Shown here piece after piece: positions 53,013 to 62,187 of a stretch of DNA of 64,000 bases. This stretch comes from Clostridiales bacterium. GTDB lineage: Bacteria > Bacillota > Clostridia > Saccharofermentanales > Saccharofermentanaceae. Within the stretch, counting starts at the first letter, position 1. Every line of letters begins with the position of its first letter. The stretch spans positions 124,001-188,000 of the forward strand of contig JAFVAY010000011.1 of NCBI GenBank assembly GCA_017480325.1. Direction: 5' to 3'. The position numbers and the translations under genes were made by a program. The notes below the pieces were generated by a model. It had not been told where the DNA came from and searched no databases. It was given only the letters and a program-made list of their open reading frames with translations.

Positions 53013-53923
53013 ATGACCCGATCCTTATGGTAGTGACGATAATAATGATAGTCATAGCGCTTGCTTTGGCTTTTATCCTGATATCCCTGCTGTCCCAGAT
53101 GAAGAGTATTCGCAAGCAGGTGCACTTCATATCGCGTAACGATACCAATAAGAGAATAACCTTCTACGGTAAGTCCAGAAGCTTTAGAAAGCTCGCGTCG
53201 GACATCAATGAGATCCTCGATTCCTATGACGAGAGGCATGAGAAGATATTACGCGAGGATAAAGAGATCAAAGATACTCTGACTAATATGAGTCACGATA
53301 TAAGAACACCCCTCACGTCTCTTAAGGGCTACTTTGAGCTTATGGAACAGACGGATGATCCCGACGAGAGGCAGAAATATTCGTCCATAATCGCTGGCAG
53401 GATAGACTCCTTGTCAGAGATACTGGAGACTATGTTCCTTTATACCAAGGTGTCGAATGTTAACTATAAGATCGAGGTGGAGCCGATAGACTGCTCGAGG
53501 ACGATCCTGGAGACTCTGTTCGAGTACTACGACGAATTCCAGGAGAAGGGCTATGAGGTCGACGTGGATGTTGAGGAGGGTATAAAGATAGTCGGTAACG
53601 AGCAGTCTCTTAAGAGAATAATGCAGAATCTTATCAGAAACAGCCTCGTACACGGAGACGGCGACGTTAAGCTCTCTTTGAAGCCCTCAGAGGATCGTAA
53701 GAACGTAACAATAATACTCGGTAACCTTATGAAGGAGAATGAGGACCCCGACCCGAAGAGGGTGTTCGACAGGTATTATAAGGGCGATGCATCAAGGCAC
53801 ACAGGCTCAAGCGGTGTCGGATTGTCTGTAGTAAAGAAGCTTGTGGAGTCCATGAACGGGCAGATCGAGGCCAGGGTAGAGGGAAGACGCTTCATTATTA
53901 GGATGGTGTTTAAGACCATCTGA
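53009..53923 (+). CDS. Sensor histidine kinase, single-helix type
   Basis: Kinase partner of the regulator at 49605. The 304-residue protein has one N-terminal membrane helix (~5-28), no real extracellular domain, H-box LTNMSHDIRTPLTSLKGYF (His96), N-box MQNLIRNSLVHGDGD and G-box HTGSSGVGLSVVKKLV. This matches lantibiotic-sensing kinases that follow the ABC genes, where the signal may come through the transporter. Start ATG overlaps the previous stop by four bases. Confidence 0.9.
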   Translation: MNDPILMVVTIIMIVIALALAFILISLLSQMKSIRKQVHFISRNDTNKRITFYGKSRSFRKLASDINEILDSYDERHEKILREDKEIKDTLTNMSHDIRTPLTSLKGYFELMEQTDDPDERQKYSSIIAGRIDSLSEILETMFLYTKVSNVNYKIEVEPIDCSRTILETLFEYYDEFQEKGYEVDVDVEEGIKIVGNEQSLKRIMQNLIRNSLVHGDGDVKLSLKPSEDRKNVTIILGNLMKENEDPDPKRVFDRYYKGDASRHTGSSGVGLSVVKKLVESMNGQIEARVEGRRFIIRMVFKTI

Positions 53924-54007
53924 GCTTTTGAATTAGCCTTGATTCTGTGATATTATCAAATTTGTAAATTTTTGATGATAATTATTGTTTTGTTTTGAGG
54001 GGGCATT

Positions 54008-54949
54008 ATGGCTAAGAAGGGCAAAATTAATATTAATCAAGAAGAGATAGATATGCTCGTAGTTAATACGATCAAGAATTTCTGTGCTGACACCATATAC
54101 TTTAAGGACAGAGATTCCAGATTCATCTGGAACAGTCAGCAGCACGCAGATCAGCTGGGTGCCAAGTCGCCTCTGGAGATGTTCGGCAAGACGGATTACG
54201 ACTACTTTCCTAAGGAATTCGCAGATAATGCCAAGGAGACAGAGGAGCAGATCATAGAGAGCGGAGAGCCGATGCTCAACATCTATGAGGAATGGGAGAA
54301 GGACGACGAAGAGACAAGGTATTTCCTCGCTTCCAAGTACCCTTTCTATAACAAGGATCACGAGATCATCGGAACATGGGGCATCTCCAAGGATATAACC
54401 GATATGAAGCGCCTCGAGAAGGAGCTCGAGAGGTCTTATCAGAAGGTCCAGAGACTCGCCAGAGTCGATGATATCACCGGTCTTTATAACAGAAGATATT
54501 TCTATGAGAATCTGGAAAGGACCTGCAGCATCTATGATGCAAGAGAGGACGATACCACATTCTCCATTATCGCTATCGATATAGATAACATGAAGTACAT
54601 CAACGATCAGTACGGTCAGACCCACGGCGATGACGTCTTAAGACACGTGGCAACCGCTATGCTCAACAGCATAAGGAAGACTGATATCTGCTTCAGGACA
54701 GGCGGAGACGAGTTCGTCGTTCTGCTACCTGACTGTGATAAGACTACAGCGGTTAATGTGGCAAAGGCCATCTGCGCCAATACATCTAATCAATCAGTTC
54801 CCGTAGGCGAATCCAAGTTCGAGAAGATAACCATCTCCGCGGGTGTCGCCGAATATTCCGCAGGCTCCGATATGTCGGAGATCATATCTGCCGCCGACAG
54901 AAAGCTTTATAAGGCTAAGAGGAACGGCAAGAATCAGCTGTCCTACTAA
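54008..54949 (+). CDS. PAS-GGDEF diguanylate cyclase
   Basis: Makes cyclic di-GMP from two GTP. The 313-residue soluble protein has a PAS domain (~22-132, TIYFKDRDSRFIWNSQQHAD), a helical linker and a GGDEF domain (~150-310) with the intact active motif GGDEF at 232-236. The inhibitory site RKTD (223-226) is five residues upstream, so product feedback is expected. ATG 54008 follows GAGGGGG. It stands alone; convergent with the next gene after one base. Confidence 0.93.
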   Translation: MAKKGKININQEEIDMLVVNTIKNFCADTIYFKDRDSRFIWNSQQHADQLGAKSPLEMFGKTDYDYFPKEFADNAKETEEQIIESGEPMLNIYEEWEKDDEETRYFLASKYPFYNKDHEIIGTWGISKDITDMKRLEKELERSYQKVQRLARVDDITGLYNRRYFYENLERTCSIYDAREDDTTFSIIAIDIDNMKYINDQYGQTHGDDVLRHVATAMLNSIRKTDICFRTGGDEFVVLLPDCDKTTAVNVAKAICANTSNQSVPVGESKFEKITISAGVAEYSAGSDMSEIISAADRKLYKAKRNGKNQLSY

Positions 54950-54950
54950 T

Positions 54951-55265
54951 TCACGCAGCTGACCTCATCCCGTCACCGGTCCCCCTTCTTTCTTGGAGGA
55001 TCTTACGGGGAACCGGCTTAATGACGGATGGTCTCATGTCAACACGATAAACGCGGTATGGGCTTGAAGTCCTTACGGATGTGCGGGTAACATCCGAAGG
55101 TCTTCTGTTCGCGCGGTTGACTTCACGTGAGGTTCTTATCTGATCTAACCTGAGCTCTACCATTGCAGCTTCATCCTGCTTCCTCCAGAAATCAAAGGAA
55201 TCCACGAGAGCCTTAACGGATACTAATATGAAGAATAATAATACTGACAAATCCAACGGTGACAT
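54951..55265 (-). CDS. Small basic membrane protein
   Basis: A 104-residue protein with one N-terminal helix (~4-24) and a long Arg/Ser/Pro-rich basic tail. No family recognised. It is accepted as real because of the AGGAGG ten bases before ATG 55265 and the membrane helix at the correct end. Its stop is one base from the convergent cyclase stop. Confidence 0.6.
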   Translation of the reverse strand: MSPLDLSVLLFFILVSVKALVDSFDFWRKQDEAAMVELRLDQIRTSREVNRANRRPSDVTRTSVRTSSPYRVYRVDMRPSVIKPVPRKILQERRGTGDGMRSAA

Positions 55266-55340
55266 AATCTATAGTCCTCCTTACTAAGTGCTTGTTTCTT
55301 ATGACAGGAGTATAACACGAGATATGTACCGTTATTTGGA

Positions 55341-55357
55341 CTTAATTGCAAATTAAG
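55341..55357. other. Short palindrome upstream of the small membrane protein gene
   Basis: CTTAATT-GCA-AATTAAG, a seven-base palindrome with a three-base centre, about 80 bases ahead of the leftward gene at 55265. A binding site is possible; the evidence is slight. Confidence 0.3.
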
Positions 55358-55433
55358 AACAAAAAGCGAACATTTAATGTAAATCAGCGCGAGAAAGCGG
55401 AAATGAATTCTAGAGCTAATTAAATAACGTATC

Positions 55434-57263
55434 TCAGCCGAGGCTGGAGGCGCCGATCCTGGTGGCGCCGGCTTCGATCATTGACTTGGCGGCGTCCTCA
55501 CTTCGAATCCCGCCGGCGGCCTTGACCTCCACGGTAGAGCCTGAGAAGTGGCGCATAAGTCTGACGTCGTCCACGGTGGCGCCCGACGAGCCAAAGCCGG
55601 TGGAGGTCTTAATAAAGTCTGCGCCTTGTACTGTTACGATATTACAAAGCATCTTCTTCTCTGTATCCGTCAGCTCGCAGGTCTCGATTATCACCTTGAG
55701 GATCGCACCCTTCTTGTGTACTGCATCTGCAATGATTCCGATCTCAAGGGCCGCCTCATCGAATCTTCTGGACTTAATGAAGTTGATATTGATCACCATG
55801 TCGATCTCGGTGGCACCGTTGCTGATGGCGTCAAGGGCTTCATACTTCTTGACTGCTGTGGTGCTGTAGCCGTTAGGGAAGCTGATGACAGTGCAGATAT
55901 TGATCCTGCCCTTAGCTCTTCTGGCAGCGTCCTTTACGAAGCAAGGCTGTATGCATACTGAGGCAGCCCCCTTAAGTATGGCATCGTCTACCAGAGCCTC
56001 TATGTCGGAGGTCTTCGCGGTGGTCTTAAGATTGGTCATATCGACATAGGACATAAGATCATTCTCGTTAAGCTCATGCGGAAGATGCGGAACGGAAGGG
56101 GCAAAGCTTCTGGCAAGAAGCGCTGTATATACGATCGATGAGATAATATTAAAGCCTGCGATCTCACCCATGTTATGCGGTACGTCGTAACCTTCTCCGT
56201 AGATCAGAAGAGGTACGCACTCCCTCGAGTGATCGGTGGATGGAGTTGAGGGATCACAGCCGTGATCTGCTGTGATAATAAGAAGGTCGTCCTTCTCAAG
56301 CAGCGGCAATATCTGTTCAAGTGCATCGTCAAATTCATGCATTGCTTCCGCATAGCCCTTGATGTCATTTCTGTGGCCGTACTTCATATCGAAGTCAACT
56401 AGGTTCAGGAAGCAAAGTCCGTGGAAGTCGCAGTCCAGCATATCCTTGAGTCTTCTTATGCCGTCGGTGTTGTCTGAGGTAGCGATCTCCTCCGTCAGCC
56501 CTCTGTGGGCATAAAGATCCTTTATCTTGCCTATGGATATGACATCGAGATCCTGTGCCTTCAGGATATCGAGCATAGTGGCGGAGGGTGCGGGGAGGGA
56601 GAAATCCTTACGGTTAGAGGTCCTTGTGAAGCCTTCTTCAGCAGACCCTACGAAAGGCCTGGCGATAACTCTTCCGACTCCGTCAGCCCCGGTCATAAAT
56701 TCGCGACACGAGGAGCAGATAGAGTACAGCTCATCGAGCGGGACGACATCCTCGTGAGTCGCGATCTGAAGCACCGAATCCGCCGAGGTATATACGATAA
56801 GATCTCCGGTCTTCATATGCTGCTCTCCGAAGTCTCTTATAACATCTGTTCCGCTGTAGGGCTTGTTGCAGAGGATCCCTCTTCCCGATACCTCGCGTAT
56901 CTTATCGAGAATATGCTCCGGGAAGCCGTCAGGGTATGTGGGAAGCGGGCTTGAAGAACATACTCCTGCCATCTCCCAATGACCTATAGTTGAGTCCTTG
57001 CCTGCCGACAGCTCTCTTAATCTTCCGTAGTAGCCGACAGGTGAGGGAATAGTCTCCTGCGCGTCCTTCCAGCTTAATATGCGCTCATCGTCAAGTCCGT
57101 CTATGTTAAGAAGACCCATCTTCGACAGTCCCGGGAAGGGTCTGTTCGAATCGGATAACACAGCCGCCAGAGTATTACTGCCCTCGTCCTTAAATGCTGC
57201 CTCGTCAGGGGCGCCTCCCAAACCGAAGCTGTCCAGAACTATAAGAAAAACGCGCTTTGCCAT
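55434..57263 (-). CDS. deoB-deoC: Bifunctional phosphopentomutase / deoxyribose-phosphate aldolase
   Basis: Natural fusion of two consecutive nucleoside-salvage enzymes. Residues ~1-388 are a phosphopentomutase (FLIVLDSFGLGGAPDE, nucleophile region GKDSTIGHWEMAG, metal motifs ITADHGCDPSTPSTDHSREC). It converts (deoxy)ribose-1-phosphate to the 5-phosphate. Residues ~393-609 are a complete DeoC aldolase: DMTNLKT at the start, EIDMVI (the acidic residue), Schiff-base Lys in DFIKTSTGFG and the second Lys in VKAAGGIR. It splits deoxyribose-5-phosphate to glyceraldehyde-3-phosphate and acetaldehyde. One uninterrupted frame; ATG 57263 with GGGGGAA. Confidence 0.93.
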   Translation of the reverse strand: MAKRVFLIVLDSFGLGGAPDEAAFKDEGSNTLAAVLSDSNRPFPGLSKMGLLNIDGLDDERILSWKDAQETIPSPVGYYGRLRELSAGKDSTIGHWEMAGVCSSSPLPTYPDGFPEHILDKIREVSGRGILCNKPYSGTDVIRDFGEQHMKTGDLIVYTSADSVLQIATHEDVVPLDELYSICSSCREFMTGADGVGRVIARPFVGSAEEGFTRTSNRKDFSLPAPSATMLDILKAQDLDVISIGKIKDLYAHRGLTEEIATSDNTDGIRRLKDMLDCDFHGLCFLNLVDFDMKYGHRNDIKGYAEAMHEFDDALEQILPLLEKDDLLIITADHGCDPSTPSTDHSRECVPLLIYGEGYDVPHNMGEIAGFNIISSIVYTALLARSFAPSVPHLPHELNENDLMSYVDMTNLKTTAKTSDIEALVDDAILKGAASVCIQPCFVKDAARRAKGRINICTVISFPNGYSTTAVKKYEALDAISNGATEIDMVININFIKSRRFDEAALEIGIIADAVHKKGAILKVIIETCELTDTEKKMLCNIVTVQGADFIKTSTGFGSSGATVDDVRLMRHFSGSTVEVKAAGGIRSEDAAKSMIEAGATRIGASSLG

Positions 57264-57358
57264 AATTATTCCCCCGGAAAGATTACTTGGTTAAAGTATA
57301 CCGCTTGAAGCCTCCTCAATGTATAATATTCGCGTGTAAAAGAAAGAATGGGAATAAT

Positions 57359-58498
57359 ATGAGTGACAACAATGAAGAATTAGGCTTTAAGGATTTTGAC
57401 TTATCCCCTGAGATAAGAAACTCCTTGAAGAAGATGGGTGTTAAACGCCCTACGACAGTTCAGCAGAAGGCGATCCCGCTTCTTATGGATAACATGAGCC
57501 TTATCGCCAAGGCTCCTACGGGAACAGGAAAGACCTTTGCCTTCGCGATACCTATCCTTGAGTATCTTAATACCAATGTGGACTTTGTACAGGCTTTGAT
57601 CCTGTGTCCTACTAGAGAGCTGGCGCTTCAGATCGCATCGGAGATCAAGAGTCTTGCCAGATATATCGAGGGCTTTAACGTGTGTGCCGTAATAGGCGGG
57701 CAGAATATAAGAACTCAGGAGAACAAGATCAAGCGTAAGCCTCAGGTGGTTGTGGCGACTCCGGGAAGACTTCTCGATCTCGTAGGCAGGAGAATGATCG
57801 ATATCAGCAATATCTATACTCTCATCCTGGACGAGGCGGACGAGATGCTGAAGATGGGCTTTATCAATGACATAAGGCGCATAATAGCTCTGACTCCCAA
57901 GGATAAGCAGATGGCACTGTTCTCAGCGACTATGCCAAGAGAGATATTGGACATCACATGGCAGTTCATGGAGGATGCGGCCCAGATTGATGTAATGCCT
58001 AAGGCCGACGATCATCCGAATATCGACGAGTATATTATAGAGGTCCCCGAGAAGGATAAGGTGGGAGCGATAGTAAGCATTCTTGATCGTGAGCATATTC
58101 GTAAAGCAATAGTTTTCTGCAACACCAGGACCCAGACCGAGAAGGTGTTAAGAAAGCTCGAGAGCTCCGGAATATCATGCGATATACTTCACGGTAATAT
58201 CGGTCAGGGCGGAAGAAACCGGGTTATGGACGGCTTCCGCAGAGATAAGTTCAATGTGCTCGTAGCAACGGATGTGGTTGCCCGCGGCATAGATGTCGAT
58301 GATGTGGAGGCTGTCTTTAATCACGATATCCCGAATGAGAATGAGTTCTATCTTCACAGGATCGGGAGGACCGGACGCGCCGGAAGGTCCGGCAAGGCGT
58401 TCTCTCTTGTGGCCTATATGGATAAGGCCAGGATGGAGGAGATCATAAGGTATACTGCCTGTGATCCCGTCACCTACGAATTACAAGGAAGTTTATAA
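57359..58498 (+). CDS. DEAD-box RNA helicase
   Basis: ATP-dependent RNA unwinding, in ribosome assembly or RNA turnover. The 379-residue protein is the bare helicase core with all motifs: Q-motif, APTGTGKT (I), PTRELALQ (Ia), LDEADEML (II), SAT (III), ATDVVARGID (V) and HRIGRTGRAG (VI). It lacks the long C-terminal tail of CshA/DeaD, nearer to a minimal RhlE type. ATG 57359 has a weak GGGAA ribosome binding site. It is divergent from deoB-deoC. Confidence 0.93.
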   Translation: MSDNNEELGFKDFDLSPEIRNSLKKMGVKRPTTVQQKAIPLLMDNMSLIAKAPTGTGKTFAFAIPILEYLNTNVDFVQALILCPTRELALQIASEIKSLARYIEGFNVCAVIGGQNIRTQENKIKRKPQVVVATPGRLLDLVGRRMIDISNIYTLILDEADEMLKMGFINDIRRIIALTPKDKQMALFSATMPREILDITWQFMEDAAQIDVMPKADDHPNIDEYIIEVPEKDKVGAIVSILDREHIRKAIVFCNTRTQTEKVLRKLESSGISCDILHGNIGQGGRNRVMDGFRRDKFNVLVATDVVARGIDVDDVEAVFNHDIPNENEFYLHRIGRTGRAGRSGKAFSLVAYMDKARMEEIIRYTACDPVTYELQGSL

Positions 58499-58576
58499 AA
58501 AAGCAACGAATCTGCTATTAATTGGTGACTTTAGTAGTTTAAAATATGACTAGACTTTACCTTCGGAGGTAATACT

Positions 58577-61366
58577 ATGCCCGAACTGACACTTGATTGG
58601 AAAGAATATAAGACACAGGCAGTAGAGGTTGCCAGAAACGGTTCAGTACTTCTTAAGAATGACAGAGATGCCCTTCCGGTCGGTAAGGATCAGAGGATAG
58701 CGCTTTTCGGGAGGATGCAGGCTAACTACTATAAGAGCGGCACCGGATCCGGTGGCATGGTTAATGTCAATCACGTTTACAACATAAGAGAAGGACTTCT
58801 GGAGGCAGGAGCGAAGCTCGATCAGGAGCTTATGACCATCTATGATGAATGGGAGAAGGAGAATCCCGTTGATCCCGGAGTAGGCTGGGGTCAGGAGAAA
58901 TGGTCTCAGGAGGAGATGCCCGTAGAAGATGACTTCGTGGAGAGGTTCTCGAAGACAAATGACGTGGCGGTCATCGTAATCGCCAGAACTGCGGGCGAGG
59001 ACAGAGATAATACCGCAGAGAAGGGCTCGTACTACCTGTCTGACGGTGAGGAGGAGCTGCTCTCGAAGGTGTGTAAGGCCTTCCCTAAGACGGTCGTTCT
59101 TCTTAATGTAGGTAATATCATCGATATGTCCTGGGTCACCAGGTTCGATCCCGCCGCAGTCATGTACGTGTGGCAGGCGGGCATGTACGGAGGTCTCGCG
59201 GTAGGCGATCTTGTGATGGGTAACGCCACTCCCTCGGGATGTCTTACGGACACCATAGCTTATAATCTCGAGGACTACCCCTCCAGTAAGAACTTCGGAG
59301 ACGGAGACGGTCTTAAGGATACTTACGAGGAGGATATATTCGTAGGCTACAGGTATTTCGTGACATTCGCTCCCGATAAGGTTCAGTACCCCTTCGGTTA
59401 CGGTCTGTCTTATACCAGCTTCGAGGTCAAGGCCGGTGAGATATCCTATGAGGATAAGACATTAAGGATAGACGTAAAAGTAAAGAATACAGGTGCTATC
59501 AAAGGCTCTAAGGCCGTAATGATCTACGCCGATCTTCCTTCGGGCAAGCTTACGAAGCCATCCAGAATCCTTGTGGGATTCGGCAAGACCAAGGCCCTCG
59601 AAGCCGGCGAGGAGGGAACGGTATCCATAGTAATTCCTCGGACCCGCTATGCCTCCTATGATGATGACGGAAGACTCGGGAAGGGCATCGGATGGATGCT
59701 GGAGAAGGGGGCTTATAGGTTCATGCTCGGAAGCGATATCGCAGATGTCACGGAAGTCTATGAGCTTACCTTAGAAGAGGATGTTGTATTAGAGAATCTG
59801 AAGTCTGCACTTAAGCCCGTGGAGAGCTTTAAGAGAATGACGAATAACGGCATGGAGGATGTGCCGGTAAGAACTCATGAGAATATCGAGGATCGCTTAG
59901 TCGGTCTTAAGCCCGAGATACCTCAGACGGGTGATAAGGGGATCAAGCTGTCGGATGTAAAGACCGGTAAGAATACGATGGATGAATTCATAGCTCAGCT
60001 TACCGATGAGGATCTTGCTCTCATGATAAGGGGCGAGGGCATGAGCAGTCCTAAGGTTACAACGGGAACAGCGGGAGCCTTCGCGGGAGTTACGAAGCAT
60101 CATATGGAGCTTGGAATACCTACAGTATGCTGCTCCGACGGTCCATCCGGAATGAGGATCGACAGCGGTAAGAAGGCGTTCTCTTTGCCCAACGGTACAT
60201 GTATAGCTTCGACCTTCGATATGGAACTTATAGAGCAGCTGTTCGTATGCTTCGGCAAGGAGATGCTCTCGAATGAGATCGACGCTATCCTTGGCCCCGG
60301 AATGAATATTCACAGATTCCCTCTTAACGGAAGAAACTTCGAGTATTTCTCAGAGGATCCGCTTGTGACGGGACTTATCGGAACCGCTCAGCTTAATGGA
60401 CTTCATAAGGTCGGCGTCACTGCGGTTATCAAGCACTTCTGTGCCAACAATCGCGAGACCAACAGAAGGTTTATGGATTCCGTGATATCGGAAAAGGCTC
60501 TGCGTGAGATATATATGAGAGGCTTCGAGATCGCGGTTAAGGAAGGCAACGCCAGAAGCATCATGTCCGTATATAACAAGATCAACGGCGTATACGGAAC
60601 AGCAAACTATGAGCTTAATACCGAGATACTACGTAATCAGTGGGGCTATACAGGTATCGTAATGACTGACTGGTGGGCTTTTATAACCAAGGTTCCGGCA
60701 ATGACTCACAGGTCCGATTCTTTGACGGAGCATTCGTATATGGCGAAGGCTCAGTGCGACCTGTTCATGGTGTGCTCACACGTCGAAAAGGATACTATCG
60801 ACGAGAGTGATATCGTAGAGAGCCTTACGAGCGGCAATACCGAGCTTATTACCCGTGCCGAGATGCAGCGTAATGCGAGGAATATCTTAAACTATGCGAT
60901 GAAGGCTCCCGCTATGGATCGTCTCATGGGTGATCCGTATAAGATAGAGCACGTAGATTGTCCCTTCAAGGATGACACGGTAGTAACAAGAGTCGATAAT
61001 TACTACCAGGTTAAAGGCGAAGGAGAGACAATAATAGAGGTTGATACAGATACTTCCACCGGTGCCGATTACACCTTCGGTCTTGATTCCGATGTACCCG
61101 GAAGGTATGACGTTACCTTCACTGCGAGATCGGAGCTTGGAGCTTTGGCTCAGATCCCTATGACGGTGTACTGTACCAGCATCCCGTTCCGAGTCATGAC
61201 CTGGAACGGACTCGAAGGGCACGTGGGAACACAGGATACAACCTTCATGCTTATATCCAAGTACAATGTCTTCAGGATCCACTTTGGTGGCGCAGGTGTT
61301 AAGCTCCTGTCACTTAAGCTCAAGCTTAAGGTCAGGGCGGAGGATGATCCCGACCCCAATTTCTGA
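58577..61366 (+). CDS. Beta-glucosidase, GH3 family with permuted domain order
   Basis: Releases glucose from cello-oligosaccharides. It has no signal peptide, so it acts inside the cell. The 929-residue protein carries the GH3 C-terminal alpha/beta domain first (~15-290, NGSVLLKNDRDALPV, then YPFGYGLSYTSFEV), a fibronectin-like domain (~300-405), and only then the TIM-barrel (~470-790, SDGPSGMRID, VIKHFCANNRETNRR, nucleophile in VMTDWW, Asp ~698), ending with a beta-sandwich (~840-929). This order is the reverse of usual GH3. Permuted relatives are known in rumen Ruminococcus and Butyrivibrio. Partner of the cell-surface GH9 cellulase. Confidence 0.92.
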   Translation: MPELTLDWKEYKTQAVEVARNGSVLLKNDRDALPVGKDQRIALFGRMQANYYKSGTGSGGMVNVNHVYNIREGLLEAGAKLDQELMTIYDEWEKENPVDPGVGWGQEKWSQEEMPVEDDFVERFSKTNDVAVIVIARTAGEDRDNTAEKGSYYLSDGEEELLSKVCKAFPKTVVLLNVGNIIDMSWVTRFDPAAVMYVWQAGMYGGLAVGDLVMGNATPSGCLTDTIAYNLEDYPSSKNFGDGDGLKDTYEEDIFVGYRYFVTFAPDKVQYPFGYGLSYTSFEVKAGEISYEDKTLRIDVKVKNTGAIKGSKAVMIYADLPSGKLTKPSRILVGFGKTKALEAGEEGTVSIVIPRTRYASYDDDGRLGKGIGWMLEKGAYRFMLGSDIADVTEVYELTLEEDVVLENLKSALKPVESFKRMTNNGMEDVPVRTHENIEDRLVGLKPEIPQTGDKGIKLSDVKTGKNTMDEFIAQLTDEDLALMIRGEGMSSPKVTTGTAGAFAGVTKHHMELGIPTVCCSDGPSGMRIDSGKKAFSLPNGTCIASTFDMELIEQLFVCFGKEMLSNEIDAILGPGMNIHRFPLNGRNFEYFSEDPLVTGLIGTAQLNGLHKVGVTAVIKHFCANNRETNRRFMDSVISEKALREIYMRGFEIAVKEGNARSIMSVYNKINGVYGTANYELNTEILRNQWGYTGIVMTDWWAFITKVPAMTHRSDSLTEHSYMAKAQCDLFMVCSHVEKDTIDESDIVESLTSGNTELITRAEMQRNARNILNYAMKAPAMDRLMGDPYKIEHVDCPFKDDTVVTRVDNYYQVKGEGETIIEVDTDTSTGADYTFGLDSDVPGRYDVTFTARSELGALAQIPMTVYCTSIPFRVMTWNGLEGHVGTQDTTFMLISKYNVFRIHFGGAGVKLLSLKLKLKVRAEDDPDPNF

Positions 61367-61395
61367 TGATTAGTCACTGAATTAATGTTAAAATA

Positions 61396-61424
61396 ACAGT
61401 CAGCCGTATGAGGCTGACTGTTTT
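61396..61424 (+). terminator. Terminator after the beta-glucosidase gene
   Basis: ACAGTCAGCC-GTATGA-GGCTGACTGT, a perfect ten-pair stem followed by TTTTC. The next gene's AGGAGG begins only a few bases later, so readthrough or attenuation is possible. Confidence 0.75.
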
Positions 61425-61441
61425 CGATAGGAGGCATACCG

Positions 61442-62143
61442 GTGAGAAGAGATTATTTCATATGCGTTTTTCTTCTGTGCATATGTGTATCGCTCTTTTA
61501 TGTGTGTTTTATGCCGCTGTACTTCGTGTATGGAGGTATAGTTCCCAGAGAATTCGGCACCTTCGAGACAGTTATGAGCTACATATACTTGGCGCTGGTA
61601 TTCTTAGTGCTTCCCGTCTACGCGGCGTATAAGAAGAAGCTGTGGATGACTGCAGGCCTGGCGGCTTACGGGATACTGGCAGCCTTCCCGGTGTGGGTCC
61701 TTCCCGGTATGGCAGATAAGCTGTCGGGAGATGATGCGAGCATCGTATCGGTAGTATGGGCGTTTCTTCTAAGATCCATATACGGTATGGCAGAGGCGCC
61801 CTTCGCTCCTGCGACACGCCTGTTCGGGGACTCCTTCACAGAGGTGCTTCCGAGGCGGATCATGCCGGTCGCCATCATACTCTATGTGTGCATACAGCTT
61901 TACAGGTTCTACCGCGATGCCTACAGGGCAGAGCAGCTTGACCCGCTGAAGGCCTTAGATAAGACATCCATCGAGAACAGCAGGAGTGCCGCAGCCGTAG
62001 GTACGAAGACAATACGTAAGGCTCAGATACCCGAGGTTCTCGGAACAGTGATCTCAGCTCCGGTACGCACGCAGAGCAAATCGGAGGAAGAAGTCAAAAA
62101 AGCGACAGATTCTGATACTGACTTTGATGGACCTGAGGACTGA
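61442..62143 (+). CDS. Hypothetical membrane protein, four or five helices
   Basis: Not recognised. The 233-residue protein has helices at about 8-28, 45-62, 68-90 and 140-155 and a long polar, charged C-terminal tail ending in an acidic stretch. It uses a GTG start at 61442 behind AGGAGG. It lies just after a terminator and 45 bases ahead of the TrhA gene. Confidence 0.7.
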   Translation: MRRDYFICVFLLCICVSLFYVCFMPLYFVYGGIVPREFGTFETVMSYIYLALVFLVLPVYAAYKKKLWMTAGLAAYGILAAFPVWVLPGMADKLSGDDASIVSVVWAFLLRSIYGMAEAPFAPATRLFGDSFTEVLPRRIMPVAIILYVCIQLYRFYRDAYRAEQLDPLKALDKTSIENSRSAAAVGTKTIRKAQIPEVLGTVISAPVRTQSKSEEEVKKATDSDTDFDGPED

Positions 62144-62187
62144 TCCTGTTATATAATCATACGAACTTACTTCTCGGAGAACAGATA

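Noticed and set aside
55360-55385. A LexA/SOS box upstream of the small membrane protein
   Set aside because: Only one half resembles CGAAC; the second half does not match the expected GTTCG.
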